From: Diorhabda sublineata
Lineage: Eukaryota > Arthropoda > Insecta > Coleoptera > Chrysomelidae
NCBI RefSeq assembly: GCF_026230105.1
Contig: NC_079476.1
Coordinates: forward strand, 27,704,559 to 27,768,558
DNA length: 64,000 bases
Reading direction: 5' to 3'
The position numbers were made by a program, and so were the translations under genes. Below are positions 23,367 through 36,019 of the stretch, one piece after another. The notes beneath the pieces were generated by a model. It saw nothing but the letters and a program-made list of their open reading frames with translations. It was not told the DNA's origin and searched no databases. Numbering within the stretch: the first letter of the stretch is position 1; each line of letters opens with the position of its first letter.

Positions 23367-26300
23367 GTAAGTGATTAGATTATTTTAATTAAATCTAACA
23401 ATAATTTTATATATTTATAAATTTATCAACCACAAAATCAATTGATTACTATCAATAATTTCAATTAAACTTGAAATTATACTATAAAAAATGTTGATGC
23501 CGGATAGTTACGCATAAAAATTTAAAGCAATTTACAATACAGTTTGTTTATTTAAAATTTCACTATCAACAATTCGTTAATTATTTGCAATAGACTAAAT
23601 GAATGCATTAAATAGGCCATTCTATTGAGTAACATAAAATGAATGTCAATAATTCTGATATCCTTTAATTATGGTATAGATATGATAAATGCCCAGTAAT
23701 TATATTGGTACAATTATTGTTATTGTTAAAATTGATTTTATTTAAAATTTCACTTCAATTATATCAAATATTTACGGACCAGGATAGCACATTTCAGCAC
23801 AATTATTTTTCAATTAAATGGAAAATTCCTACTATTCACAAAGTTAAAATACTTTTTACATGTATATCTATTATTTCCTGAAGATAACCTTTTATCGTCG
23901 CTACAGACTAGTGGTATCAGTTATAAATTTCTATATTTAAATTTAACAGCATATGATATTTCAATAACTAGTCCTGACAACAAAAGAGAAATGTCAATCA
24001 AACATTTATTACTTGTCCAATTAGTTTTATTCTTTTAATCATATATTATTTATGTGACAATACTATTTGCTAAAATTCTTCGAAAAAGAATCGCCAGAAA
24101 AACGATTTATACCAAAAGTTTCTTCCAACTCCAGGGCTATTATACATCGTCACATCATTGATAGTTCGGAATAAAACAGTGGAAATGTAACTTTTTTCAG
24201 CCTTGCCTTCTTGATCTGTTTACATTCTATCAAATGGTAATTAGCCTACCATTAAGCGTTAAGGTTAGTAAGCCGAAACATTACTTTTTATTTATATGTA
24301 TTTGTGTTACATTATAGTATTCTTTTATGCAACTTTATACAGGTGAATTGTTGCCATTGCTCTGCATATCTAAAGGTCAGTCATGTTAGTTACTTCGATA
24401 TATAATTTAATGATATTCTTCAAATTTTTCACAAAATTGAGAAAAGGTTTCAATTCACCAAAATATTGTAAAAAAATTTGCATGAAAATGTAATGTGTAA
24501 TTTTGGAATTTTTAATATTAATAAAGAACTATCATTATTTACCAAAGTTGATAAGCAAAATTATGATCTATAAACTATGTTTATCAAATCATTTCATTAA
24601 TAGACATTGGAAAAATTCTAGAAATATTGCAAATTCACCTTTCTAAATCCATGTGTCCTTAATTTCTTATTCCATATGTCACCATAATATATTTAATAAT
24701 CATTTCTCAATCCTCTTAATAAGAAAATTCATAAAGACCTATGTCCATATATCACTAAATTTTTACTATTAGGTGGCGAGTTTTATTAAATTACTATATT
24801 GGAGGGCTACAGAGGTGAGGCATTCGAGCTGAAGCCCTCCCTAAAACGTCTAAAATTTTTTTGCTAGAATGTAAATTTTATACAAATATAATTAGCTTGA
24901 AGCTCGACGAATAAATTCATTAGCAAGAATGACCTGAGTCCACTACTACACGTCTTCAATTGTATGATATCAGTTGACGTTTCAATACTTTAGTTACATT
25001 TAGGTTGCCTGCAAACAATCAACATGAAGTATTTTGATTTTTGTGCCCACTCCATTTATATAGTTTCATTGAAATGAATGCTCACTATCGAGGACGCACA
25101 TACAGCAGTCCTTTCACAAAATTTTCTCATTGTTTAACCCCTTCCCCCTCAAAAAAATCTCGCCACTGCATCTCACTGCTCGGTTCGCGTTCGGTTACAT
25201 ACATTTTTGAACACTTTGAGTAAGATCTCTGCTATGAATCATGAAAAAGAGTTATCAGATTTGTTTTGACTTTTGAGGTTTCATTTAACATTTCAATGCT
25301 TACAATTACAAATGTTATTGGACAGTTGTTTGTACTTATTTATTGTGTGTTGTTTTTGTATATATAAAATAATAGTCTTATTTCTAATGCATAAGAACTG
25401 ACTGAGTATAATTCTACCTCCAGAAGTAAATAAATGATAGCCAGCTTCAGTACGAAGGTTCTCTACTGTTACACAGCAAATAAGCATTTAAAAAGTCAAA
25501 TCGTATACTTTTGTAGGATTCCATAATTCACAAATTACTGTTGTGACCACCTAACTTCAATTATTTTGGGTTGTTTTTTAAGTTATTCGTTCACAGTTCG
25601 GCAATTACCACGATCAATCACCTGATACAAAATGCTTTCTGCTGGCTTTGTTCCACTAACATTATCGGACGAAACTATTGATATGTGATATATAGCCAGA
25701 TAAAAACATACTTAGGAAACTCGCATATAGCATCTGTAATTGAATATCTCTTTTATGTCTTTGAGTTACAGAAAACTTTTTAGAATAAAGCAGCTATTAA
25801 AATATCAGGTATTATTCCAATTATTATTTTTACTAAAACAAACACATGGTTAAGTGAATCACATTTTTATTACATGTGTACATTTTGAATTGAAATATAC
25901 CAACAAATTATTTTCCTTTAATAAAAATCTGTTAATATTTATTGCTTATTTTTGTTTGGTCAAGATCAAAATATATCAAAATTTACATATTTTTATATGG
26001 CTTGTTACTATTAGAAAATAATGACGGACGTTTTTGTTTTTAAAAAGTTTATAATTGATTGTAACAATGCTGTAAAAACTAGATGATAAATATACTTCCC
26101 AACAGGCGTTTAAAATTATCTCATATAATCAAATTTTTCAAATTTGCCAGTGTTTTTTGATAAATAAAATTTTTACTTCATAATTGAAGACGAAGGTCGG
26201 GGAATTTATTGAACACATAAAACTTTGATGTGTGTACGTGTGCTTTCATTTATGGAAACGAGAAGGAATTTTACAATTTAATTATTACTGATTATGAAGC

Positions 26301-28140
26301 TTTGTTTTGAAATATTTCATGAGCGGAGTAGATTTTGAATAGTTATTAGGCAAAGTCTGACCTATTGTAAGAAAATTTGACTATTATTAAGTTGACTTGG
26401 GAAAAAAATTTTCTTTGATAATGAAAAGTAAAACGCGAACTCTTGATTTTCTCTTACTTCAATTATAGTGCAGTTGTATTTTTCAAGAAGTGATTTTAAG
26501 TATGTTTTATGTATAAGCAGTAATTTTATTAGTCCACAATTTTTGAGAATCGTAATAATCTTTATTGAGTAAAATCATTTTCTCAATATCATACTCCATG
26601 TCGCTGGATACAAGTAACACCAGAAACTTTGACAAGCATCTGGGAACTGTCCCATGATTCATGTTGCCTTTGTGATATTATATATTATATAGTTGATGAT
26701 AAAGAATTCAAAAGGCTTCGAGGAACAGAACAAATTAGGAACATCTAAGGTGTACCTTCAAATACATCTGGAATTCAATATCAATATAGTGTATTAAATT
26801 GTTGTTGCTTGCTATCATTATTTGTTGATCAATAATTTTGATTTGACCTTGTACTGCTATTTTGAAAAGAAAAACAAGTTGTTGAAACTAAACATGTTGC
26901 ATCTCTAATCACGTATATTTACAGTAACATCTGAAACGTTATGTTTGTTTGGTTTAAGGTAAATGTAATAGAATTATACTATAAGTAGCAGGACCGTCCT
27001 TGATAAGCATCGGACAGGTCAGCCCGCTGTTTCTTTTTTTGGTCCAGTCACTTTTAGTTCGTGTTCTTTAACCGATGTGAATTTTTTTTCTCCGCGATGA
27101 GATAAAAACGCGCACCATCAGTGATTCATGGTCAAATTGTACAGTACTTGTTTTCACATTTTCTCAATAGTTTATTCTACATTAATTAATCGATTCTTAT
27201 GTAAATTTTTGTATTCAGTGGTATAAAAATATTGTTCCTTTCGTGAAACATACCACATTTGGGGATTATTTTTAAATCTCATATTTCAATCTACCAGGGA
27301 CACATAATTTATTATTTTTTGTGTCAAAATACTTATATTCCAATGTAGATTATATTCGCTTTTTGTTAAAGTGTATCTACATAAATTTTCAAAAATTTTC
27401 ATTAGAAATTATCAAGGTTTGTAGCACTAATAACAAAAAATTTTGTGATTTATTCTCATTTGTCAATCTTTTCTAATATTTTTTTTAAAACGTGTACGTG
27501 GATATGTTTTCAAAATTTTTTTGTAGGGATTTTACAATAGTTAACTAATAATAATAGTAATAGCTTTTAGCTAGTAATTTGACTACTAATTCTAAATGCA
27601 ATGTTTCAATTTGCATCTCTCAAGGATAAAATTCATGTTTAGTATAATCCATATTAGAAAAATCATGGACTTGCAGGCTTATCTAATTATTCCTGTAAAC
27701 ATTTAAAAACAATGATATATTGAACTGTTTAGTTCTTATTCTATCTAATTGTACAATCTGTATAAATAAATGAAAATAAATATGTAAATGTTGAAATAAT
27801 CTAGAAAAGACTGTTTTAAGTCCAAAATTTGTAAAAATATAGAATTTAGTAGATTGAGTTGTAGTAGAATAGCAGGTCTGCAAGTAGTAGCATTATTTTA
27901 ATTCAAGAAATCAGTTTTTTGCCAAAAACATATTTATTTGGATAACTGTATATTAGCGTGTATATTATAAATTCTATGAACCAATAAATTTCCATTTTTT
28001 CCATTATTTTGAAAACAATAAAGTAGCACTACACAAAAATTGTTTTTGATTAACAAGGAATAAAATAAATTATGGTTGTATCATACCCTAATTGTATACC
28101 ATATTGTTTTATAATATTTAAAATAGTAACATAACAATAT
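23367..28140. other. Intron stretch without recognised genes
   Basis: AT-rich intron. A short GC-richer inverted repeat at 24801-24840 (GGAGGGCT with AGCCCTCC) is the main structure. Open frames at 25041, 25293 and 27683 show no recognisable protein or splice support. Confidence 0.5.
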
Positions 28141-28157
28141 AAGTGTGAACAATAAAA

Positions 28158-28330
28158 ATGTCGTTTATCCGTCCGCGCTCGGGATCAGCTTCTTTTCGAT
28201 GTTCGCATAAACCACCGTCTGTGGAGAAATTCGAAGGTAATGGAGGAAAACGTGTTGAAAGAAGAGGGAGTTTGACCTTAAATGTTGCTTCTATTGTTTA
28301 CGAAAAAAGGAGAGGCAGTTTAATTGCTAG
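28158..28330 (+). CDS. Possible isolated first coding exon (unknown protein)
   Basis: An ATG in favourable context (AATAAAAATG) opens 57 codons that end exactly at a consensus donor (GCTAG|GTAAAG); read through, the frame stops one codon later. The stretch is clearly richer in GC than the intron around it. The peptide starts MSFIRPRSGSASFRCSHKPP, is basic and carries RRGSL twice, a basophilic-kinase-type site. There is an in-frame stop 12 bp upstream and no AG between, so it would have to be a first exon. It ends in the same phase as the next RhoGEF2 exon (36893). It could start a short RhoGEF2 isoform or belong to another gene spliced over the same region. I do not recognise the protein. Confidence 0.45.
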
Positions 28331-28369
28331 GTAAAGTAAATAAAGGGGTTAAATTGTTTCTGATTCTTA

Positions 28370-29140
28370 AGTGAAGCTGTTATTTTCGACATGTTGGACA
28401 AGAACTTTCCTAAATTTCCTAGCCATGTCTAATATTCTTAATAGTTCAGTTTTATCTTTGGGTTTTGGCATCTCTAGAATCGGTTTCACATAATTTCTGT
28501 TCAGTTTGACACCTTACTTTGAGTAAATTTCACCTATAAACTTAACACTTCTAGATTTAAATTGAATTTTGTCTCTATTAAATTTTATATAACATTTTTG
28601 TGCTCTTTCCAAAACTAACCGTAAATTATTATCATGTTCCTTTTCATTACTGCCGGTTATAATCAAATCATCAAAGTAAAGACCTACAACTTCAATGTCA
28701 CCAAATATTTCATAGTTTTGTTTTTGAAAGACTTTAGGCGCTGAGCAAATTCCAAAAGGTAGATGACAAAATGTATAAATTCCAAAGGGTCTTCCAAAGA
28801 CACAATATTCTTGACTTTGTTCATCAATTCGAATTTGAAAGTACCCGTCTTTCATATCTAAAACTGTGAAATATTCTTTATTATTAAGTTTAACTGCTAT
28901 TTACTCGGCTGAAGGAATCAAAAATCTTTCTCGTTTTATTGCTAAATTTAAATATTGTGGTTCAAGACACAAGCGTAAATTCTTATTTTTCTTTACAACT
29001 ATCACCAGAGGGTTCAACCATTCAGTCGGCCTATCAATTTTCCTTATAATACTTTGTTTTTCAAGATCATCAAGCTTAAGTTTTAAACTATCTTGCAGTG
29101 CAATTGGAATCCGTCCAAGTGGTTGAGAATCAAGACCAAA
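28370..29140 (-). pseudogene. Ty3/Gypsy reverse transcriptase relic
   Basis: Minus-strand reading gives the RT domain almost in full. It includes the region of WLNPLVIVVKKNKNLRLCLE, then MKDGYFQIRIDEQSQEY, PFGICSAPKVFQK and the active site GLYFDDLIITG (Y-x-DD intact), then KIQFKSRSVKFIGE. A stop after IYSK at 28514 breaks it, and the sequence ends near 28370 without RNase H or integrase, so the element is truncated in pol. The plus-strand frame at 28866 is a shadow. Confidence 0.85.
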
Positions 29141-29460
29141 GAACCAAGACCCTCAAAAACTACTGGGTATCTTTTAACAACATGATCGAGTGATATAAAT
29201 TGACCAGAATCTTCAACAATTGAGTCTACTCTCTTTACTAAGTTTAAATCAACGCAATCAACACAACTCAGTAGTGGCAATTCGTTATTATCACAAACTA
29301 CAAAGAATATGTTTCTAACATTGTCATTAACTTGACACTTTAAAGTGATTTCTCCTAATGTTACCTTATGACCTTCTACAATAATTTTCTTCAACCATGA
29401 CAATGGTTTCTTTACACTACTAACAGAACCAACTTTTCTTATAGACTGAACATATATATT
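29083..29460 (-). pseudogene. Ty3/Gypsy protease-region relic
   Basis: The minus-strand frame 29403-29083 lies between gag and RT. It resembles the end of the retropepsin domain and the linker to RT in Gypsy polyproteins (NIFFVVCDNNELPLLSC, then VDLNLVKRV). The catalytic DSG is not visible in this frame, so the protease is probably truncated. Confidence 0.6.
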
Positions 29461-29463
29461 TTC

Positions 29464-30200
29464 TTATTCACTATCACTGAAACTTTCCCATTTCTTCTCA
29501 GAATGGTTAATATTATACACTTTTTTAAACACATTCGCAAAATGATTGCGTCCCTGACATTGCACATGCTTTATTCCAAGCAGGGCATGGATTTTTCTCT
29601 TGATGTACATAGCCACAGAATTCACATTTCCCTTCTTTTTTTCTTTCACAAAATGCTTAGATTTTGCAGAACTAACGCCAGCTTCATTCTGCAAAGCCTT
29701 CAGCTGTTTTTGACTAACTTCTCTTGTTCTACAGATGTTTATTGCTTGTGTCAACTTTAGATCAGATTTTCTTAACAATTCTTCTCTAGTGCTTTGGTTG
29801 TAGATGCCCAACACTATCCTATCTCTTATGAATTCTTCTAATAAATTACTATAATCATATATAATATATAATAATTACTATAACCAGTTGTTTCTCCTGC
29901 TGTTTGTAATTATGTCAGAAAACTATTGAAACTTTGACCCTCTTGTTGCGTTATACTGTTAAATAAGAACCTTTCATATATAACATTTCTCTTTGGTTCA
30001 CAGTGATCTCTAAATTTTTTCAAGACATTATCAAGAGTTTTCTGGGTCTCCGGTAACGAATCAAAAGGGTTAAATAAATCAATACCATCATCACCAACTA
30101 AGTTCAATAGAATTGCAAATTTTTTATATCAAGTTTTTACACCTGACACAAATAAAACTAATCTGTGAATGTCGCACCACATGTATTTATTAAACATCTT
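29464..30200 (-). pseudogene. Ty3/Gypsy gag relic
   Basis: Two minus-strand frames, 30107-29910 and 29814-29464, are separated by a short AT-rich insertion. The first encodes a capsid-like segment (VGDDGIDLFNPF, then QQEGQSFNSFLT). The second encodes the end of capsid and a degraded zinc-knuckle region with QCQGRNHFANV. With the protease and RT it forms one truncated Gypsy element of about 1.8 kb, antisense to RhoGEF2. Confidence 0.78.
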
Positions 30201-30389
30201 AACCAAAGCTGCCGTATTAGTACCCTCTTTTCTAAAGTACAAAACACCGGTTTCAACCCCCCATGCCTGTTAGACCAATTAATTGTAACTTTTAATTGAC
30301 TTGTACAAAGGTGGCGGCATAGCTATGAAATAAATATATAATTGATTACCTATATAATATATTTTTTCTATTTATTTTGGTATTTCTCT

Positions 30390-30860
30390 ATGACTAGAAA
30401 CTGTGTGGCAACTACCTTGAATAATCTTCTAGTTGCTACAATTCTCTTGTTCTAGTCTTGTGTTCGATTATTTTCATATTTGTTATCTGTAGACTGTCAC
30501 TGTATATTTTTAAGTTTGAGTTTAAAGTTCTCTCATCTTCTGCCATTATTACTATGTCATCTACATATAGTATCTCCGAAATTTTAATGTCTACCATTCT
30601 CCAGTAATTGAGATTATATTGTTTTATTTGTCTTTTTCTTCTTATTCCTTCGTTTAATACATCCTTATCTTACTCCTTTTTTTGTTCCTCCATCAGTTTT
30701 TCTCCAATTCCACTATATTCCAGAATTTTCCTATGTCGAAAAGTTTTCAAGATCTAGAAAACAAAGGTGTATCTCGCTATCTTCTCTTATCGTTGTGTAT
30801 CTTCTAGATATAGAAAGACTACGATGCCGAACAATAATTTCAAAGTATGATTACCCACAT
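30390..30860 (-). pseudogene. RTE-like non-LTR reverse transcriptase fragment
   Basis: Minus-strand reading gives FLDLEN (a decayed DLEKAFD motif) near 30760, then a RRKRQIKQYNLNY segment and ISEILYVDDIVIMAEDERTL, the active-site block with YVDD, followed by NMKIIEHKTRT. Stops and shifts are present and both ends are missing. Confidence 0.62.
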
Positions 30861-31575
30861 TTTTTCCTAAATTCAATTTTATTTCTCAGGAATTGAAAAG
30901 TATGTTGGATTAAAGGTAATAAACAAATGTAATGTAATTATTTTATGGACGGTTTCAGTGTACACGTGTAAGACTAAATAAAATTTTTTCTAACACCTTT
31001 CTGAAAAATCTGTATGAGTTATAATGGAAATGCTAACGGAAATAAACTTTTGATTATTTATTCGATTTACACTCTAATAATCCTTGAAAAATTTTGTTAT
31101 TGATCCCGAAGTTTGTTTTATCTTAATTATTGAATTTAAATTGTGAAGTAGAATTTTCAGAGAATCGTAAACTTTTGATTTATGCACGGAAATTGTTTGG
31201 CATTCTCATGAACTATAGAATGCACGTTCAAAAATATTATTCTTCTGAAAAATCAATAATAGAACTTGTAATATATTGAAAGAAGAAATAATGATAACGT
31301 AACAAAATAATAATATATAAAAGTCTTTGAGAAAAGGGAAATTTTTGAAAACCTTGGAAGTTATCATTTGGCAACAGTATTTTTTTGTCGATTATCAATC
31401 TTATTCTAAAATAATCTTGTTTTAAGCTTTTTGTTAATATTAATAAAATTAGAAAATAAACTTTAACATTGTCAAAAAGTTTGTGGTCTTTACTCAAATT
31501 TAGGTGTGTATAAAGGTCTTATTATTGAACTTCTTTTTAGTAAACTTGATCGAAATAAAAGCAAGAGGCAATACT

Positions 31576-31577
<2 letters not shown>

Positions 31578-31630
<53 letters not shown>
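31578..31630. repeat. (TA)n microsatellite
   Basis: A pure TA dinucleotide run inside the 13.5-kb intron. Confidence 0.95.
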
Positions 31631-31633
<3 letters not shown>

Positions 31634-32072
31634 ATAGTTTTCTGGATAAATTATTTCGATTTTAGGTCTCTATCAATTAAAGTTTGGTTTAAAAGCATAT
31701 AATATTGACGTTTAGACTACTTTTAGTCTTTATCAAAATATGATTTGATAGAAATATGTTTTAACAAATTAATTTTTCCTTAAATGTAAAAACATCTCAA
31801 AAATATGTAGCAGCCATCTATGAAATTATTCGGAGGTTGCATTAAAATTTATAAAATAGAATAATAAATTTCATTCAAATTATTTATGTATTTTTTATTA
31901 TTGATAACTTTCTCTTTTTTATGTATGTGAACCGTTTATAAAAATTCTATTTTTCGTGTGTTTAATTTATTTTCTTTTTTATTTTTTCTAATTTTGGAAA
32001 ACCACGGCAACGCTGTGATCAATTTGTATAAATGTATAACTATCGTGCAAGGCAGACACTGTACAAACTATA

Positions 32073-32210
32073 AAGGCCCGTTTACACGAGTTTAGTGAGC
32101 AAGTATTTAGTTAAGTGTTTAGTTAATTTTAAGCACAGTGAACAGACATGTTAGTACAGGTACTAAACACTAAACTGTCTGTTCACACTAAACTCGTGTA
32201 AACGGCCCTT
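32073..32210. repeat. Short MITE with clean TIRs
   Basis: About 138 bp with terminal inverted repeats of roughly 24 bp: left GGCCCGTTTACACGAGTTTA, right ending in the complement with one base difference. Internal TTTAGTGTTTAGT-like repeats give it further foldback potential. No coding capacity. The superfamily is unclear. Confidence 0.75.
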
Positions 32211-32696
32211 AAGAGTTGACGCGTGTGTCAGAATATTGTAAAATATGATAAATTAAAAATCATATTCCAACGAAAATATAGTTTCACTTATTCATACTTG
32301 CAATTAGTAAGTAACAATAGCATAATTAAAAACATTTTCTGGTCCGTCGTGAGTCGGATATGTGAATAAGTCTCGTATTACACCAATATTCAAACAAATC
32401 AAATATAAACAATAAATTATATAGAAAGAATCCACAAGTTTGAACCTGTTCCAATCTTCTAGTCAAGTTTCCACGCTTTGAGGAATATCAATTTGATCAG
32501 ATGTGCCAAACTAGAATAATATAAGATCAGCCCGATCCTATTTGCATCTCTATTCACCATTGTCATTAAGGTCATTATTGCTAGATCGTATTTTTTTGAA
32601 TTATTTTCGATTTGTACCAAAAAAGTAACAGACATTCAAGTATTATTTTCGCACACAAATCAAATTAGATACAATTAATAATTACTTTGTATTATA

Positions 32697-33650
32697 ATGG
32701 CTAATGTAGATATTAAACAACTTATTAGAAATGGGGGATTTATTAAAAAACTTTTAACTAATTTTGAAAAGTATATCAATTCAATAAAGGACGGTGCCAT
32801 TTTACCTTATTTAAAAGATATTCAATTACGGTATGACAATAATATTAATCTAACTCATGAATTTAAAAATATACGAGGGTTAATAGAAGAACGTTATACA
32901 AAAGAAAAACTAGACCGACAGTTTGATGAACGGGAGCCTTTTGAAAACAAATACTTTAGTAATTTATTATTTCAAAAAGAACAGGTCCTGGAACAATAGT
33001 AAATTGTAATAAAAAAATAAAGTTCAATGGTTACAATTTTGAATTTTATGTGAGCAATTAATTCAAATACCTATCTAAATGATACTCAAAAATATAATTT
33101 TTAAAATAGTGCTCTAAAAGGTTATGCAAAACGAGTCATCTCTGGATGTGATGAGTCTCAAGACTCAAGACTGGCAAAAACTTTGTGATCTCGATAAAAA
33201 ACAATTCCCAATCTATATTCATTGAAAGCACTTTTCAATATTAATCCTATTATTAAAATCACATTCATGCAACTCAGAAATTTAGTAGATGACATTTCAA
33301 AACATATTACAGCACTTAAAGGAATGAAGCTTTCCAAAGAAGCCCTTTAGGGTATGCCTATTATTTTATCATTTACAATAAACTTGATAAAATGACTCAA
33401 AATAAATGGAAAGAATCTTTTACTTTATCTGAATTACATACGCTATACAATTTTCTAGAATTTTTCAAAGAAAGATAAGATGTATTGGAATCTTTGGAAG
33501 AGCCTCATTCTCAAGCTAAAGTACACATTAATCATAATCAATCAAATATTCAAGTTCAAAAATCGCCAAAAAACAGGGTCGCAGTCAAATACATTTATCA
33601 ATTAATAAATTAACATGTAACTTTTGCAAAGGTAACATATTTAGATAGGT
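32697..33650 (+). pseudogene. BEL/Pao gag relic
   Basis: The first frame (32697-32999) encodes an N-terminal gag segment (FEKYINSIKDG, then LRYDNNINLTHEFKNIRGLI). Broken frames follow with FMQLRNLVDDISKHITALKG (capsid), WKESFTLSELHTLYNFLEFF and a partial zinc knuckle (CNFCKGN). This is the gag architecture of BEL/Pao LTR retrotransposons. Stops and shifts after 33000 make it inactive. It lies in sense orientation within the RhoGEF2 intron. Confidence 0.75.
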
Positions 33651-33852
33651 AATGACTTTAAAATTAAGCATCAATGAAAGGTGGGACAACTACAGTTATA
33701 TTTAAACTGTCTGGAAATAGGACATTAAAAAGAAACTTGCAATTTAGGTTTCTGTAAGGAATGCAGACCAAAACACAATACATTATTACATAATTTTAAT
33801 ACAATGAAAACCATAAAACAATACAATTTTAAATTGGTCAAACTGTTATTCA

Positions 33853-34140
33853 GTGACTAACAATTCTTCTATCTCTCAGTATTCTTCAAATGTTCTATTA
33901 CAAACAAATTCAATATATAATCAACAAAATAATTACAATTCATCTATTCTTCTATGTCTAGATATTCAAACTATAATATCATCAACCATACCAACCGAAA
34001 AAGTTGATATTTCCTCAATAAATATTCCAGATAACCTTAATCTAGCCAATCCCGAATTTAATATGCCTAATCAAATCGACATGATTATTGGGGTCACTCT
34101 CTTTTGGGACCTTTTATTGGAACACAGAACACAAAGTTAG
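33853..34140 (+). pseudogene. BEL/Pao protease relic
   Basis: The frame ends with IPDNLNLANPEFNMPNQIDM and IIGVTLFWDLL, which matches the C-terminal half of the Pao-type aspartic protease (PEF, then IDMIIG). The N-terminal catalytic portion lies in broken frames upstream. Confidence 0.68.
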
Positions 34141-34245
34141 GCTGAATCATTTCCGGGTTAATTTGAAGTTGAAAAAAAATCTTGATTAGTAATAGTAAAC
34201 AAAAATTTTGGGAGCTTAATTAGATGTCTATTTCAATGTCTGAAG

Positions 34246-34905
34246 ATGACCTTTTTTGTGGAACTCTATTCAAAGAAATCACTTCACGTCACCCTAACGG
34301 TCAATTTATTGTTAAACTTCCATTTAAAAAAGCCACCTGAAATATTGGGTAATTTTGAAGAAATAGCTAATAGATTCGAGGTGTTAGAGAAAAAATTTGG
34401 ATCAAATCCAGAATTTCATAATCTTTGCAAGAGTTTCATTCATGAATATATACAGTTAGGTCACATGTCAAAATTATCAAAATCAATTAACAGCCCAAAT
34501 TACCACTTTCCACATGATGACGATTTCAAAGAAACAAGTATTACAACAAAACTTAGAGTAGTTTTTGATGTAATATGTACAACTAGTTCAGAATGGTCTC
34601 TCAATGACTTAGAGTTAGTAGGCCTTAAAATTCAAAATAAAATCTTTGATATACTAGTCAGGTTCAGACTCTACAAATATGTCGTCAAAAATGCACAAAT
34701 TTTAATACATAATGATCATAAACAACTACAATTAGTAATTTTGAAAGACAACCCAAATGAAGACTGTTCAAATGCCAACTCAATACAGTGACATATGGCA
34801 CAACATCAGAGCTTTAACTAGCAATCACATGTATCAATCAATTAGCTATCGAAAATCAAAATTCATTTTCTATTGCATCAAATAAGATTTTATCAGACTT
34901 TTATG
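34246..34905 (+). pseudogene. BEL/Pao reverse transcriptase relic, cut at active site
   Basis: The frame 34246-34791 encodes RT fingers and palm (NYHFPHDDDFKETSITTKLR, VVFDVICTTSSEWSLNDLEL, LVRFRLYKYVV). A shifted frame continues to LSDFYV at about 34890, just where the YVDD active site should follow. The sequence then jumps to integrase-proximal coding, so the active site, thumb and RNase H are deleted. Confidence 0.78.
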
Positions 34906-35990
34906 TATCAATGAATTGCAAACTAGATGTATTAATGTTTCATCCATTATATCGTCAGCAAATTTCATTAATTAGAAAAGCACAATTAGAATGTTTTTCT
35001 GAAGAAGTAGCCATTCTAAAATTCTATCAAAACATAAGTTTAATAATTTTGTACCATTTCTTGATGAAAATAATATATTACGTGTAGGTGGTAGATTAAG
35101 ATTTACATCACTCTCCATTCATACAAAACATCCGATATTGTTCTCTTCAAAAAACATTTTCCCAAAACTGCTATTTATACATAAACATCACATATTATGA
35201 CACCCAGGTCCTCAATTATTGTTGGCATTCATCAGGCAGTTCTATTGGCCTATCGGTGGATGCAACTTTACAAAATATTAAAATGCTATGTTTGCAATTT
35301 ACCAACTGAATGTTTCTTATCTTGCTTGGGAAGAATCACTTCCAGACGTGGAATACCATCTGACATTTTTTCAGACAACGACACTACCTCTATTGGTGCC
35401 AGCAACCGATTAAAAGAATTGGGCGTCTTTTTATATAATAATCAAGATTATATCAACAATTAATTAATCAATGATAACATACGGTGACACACCAAATTTC
35501 GGTGCCATTTGGGAAGCAGCTATCAAAGCACTATACATATTTTACAACGCATACTGTACAATAAACAATTTATATATGAAGAATTTTATTCTTTTTTAGT
35601 ACAGGTTAAGGAAATTTTGATTTCAAGCCCGCTTTTATTACCAATACATTAATCCCAACGATTTAGAAACCCTCACACATTCAACTCCATCAAATAGATT
35701 ATCACGACTCCAAGACGACATCCAAAATAAGTATCAACAATTTTGGACATGTTTCAAACGCGAATATATTTCTCAACTACACATGCAATATAAATAGAAG
35801 GATCCAATAAATCATTATTAATGACTGGAACCTTTGTACTAATCAAAATCTTCTAGGTCGAATCCTGCAGCACTCCAAAGGAAAAGATGGTGTCTCCAGA
35901 CTTCAAGATAGCTATCACAATAGAAAATTGATTATAAAACACATGTCAGGGCGTTACATGAAATTTCTTGATTAAGAAAATAGTCATATA
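34906..35990 (+). pseudogene. BEL/Pao integrase relic
   Basis: Interrupted frames give the N-terminal integrase region (ENNILRVGGRLRF), the region of HPGPQLLLA with QFYWPIGG, then RITSRRGIPSDIFSDND (core with the second catalytic Asp context) in the frame 35197-35463. Further on come LSRLQDDIQNKYQQFW-like and GTFVLIK segments typical of the integrase C-terminal end. Several deletions and shifts are present. Confidence 0.75.
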
Positions 35991-36019
35991 CTAATATAAG
36001 GCAACTGTTAGATAATGTT

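Noticed and set aside
24801..24840. GC-rich hairpin as a structured RNA gene
   Set aside because: Only an 8-bp stem with a 24-base loop; no family match.
29503..29760. 85-residue plus-strand frame
   Set aside because: Shadow of the Gypsy gag relic on the minus strand.
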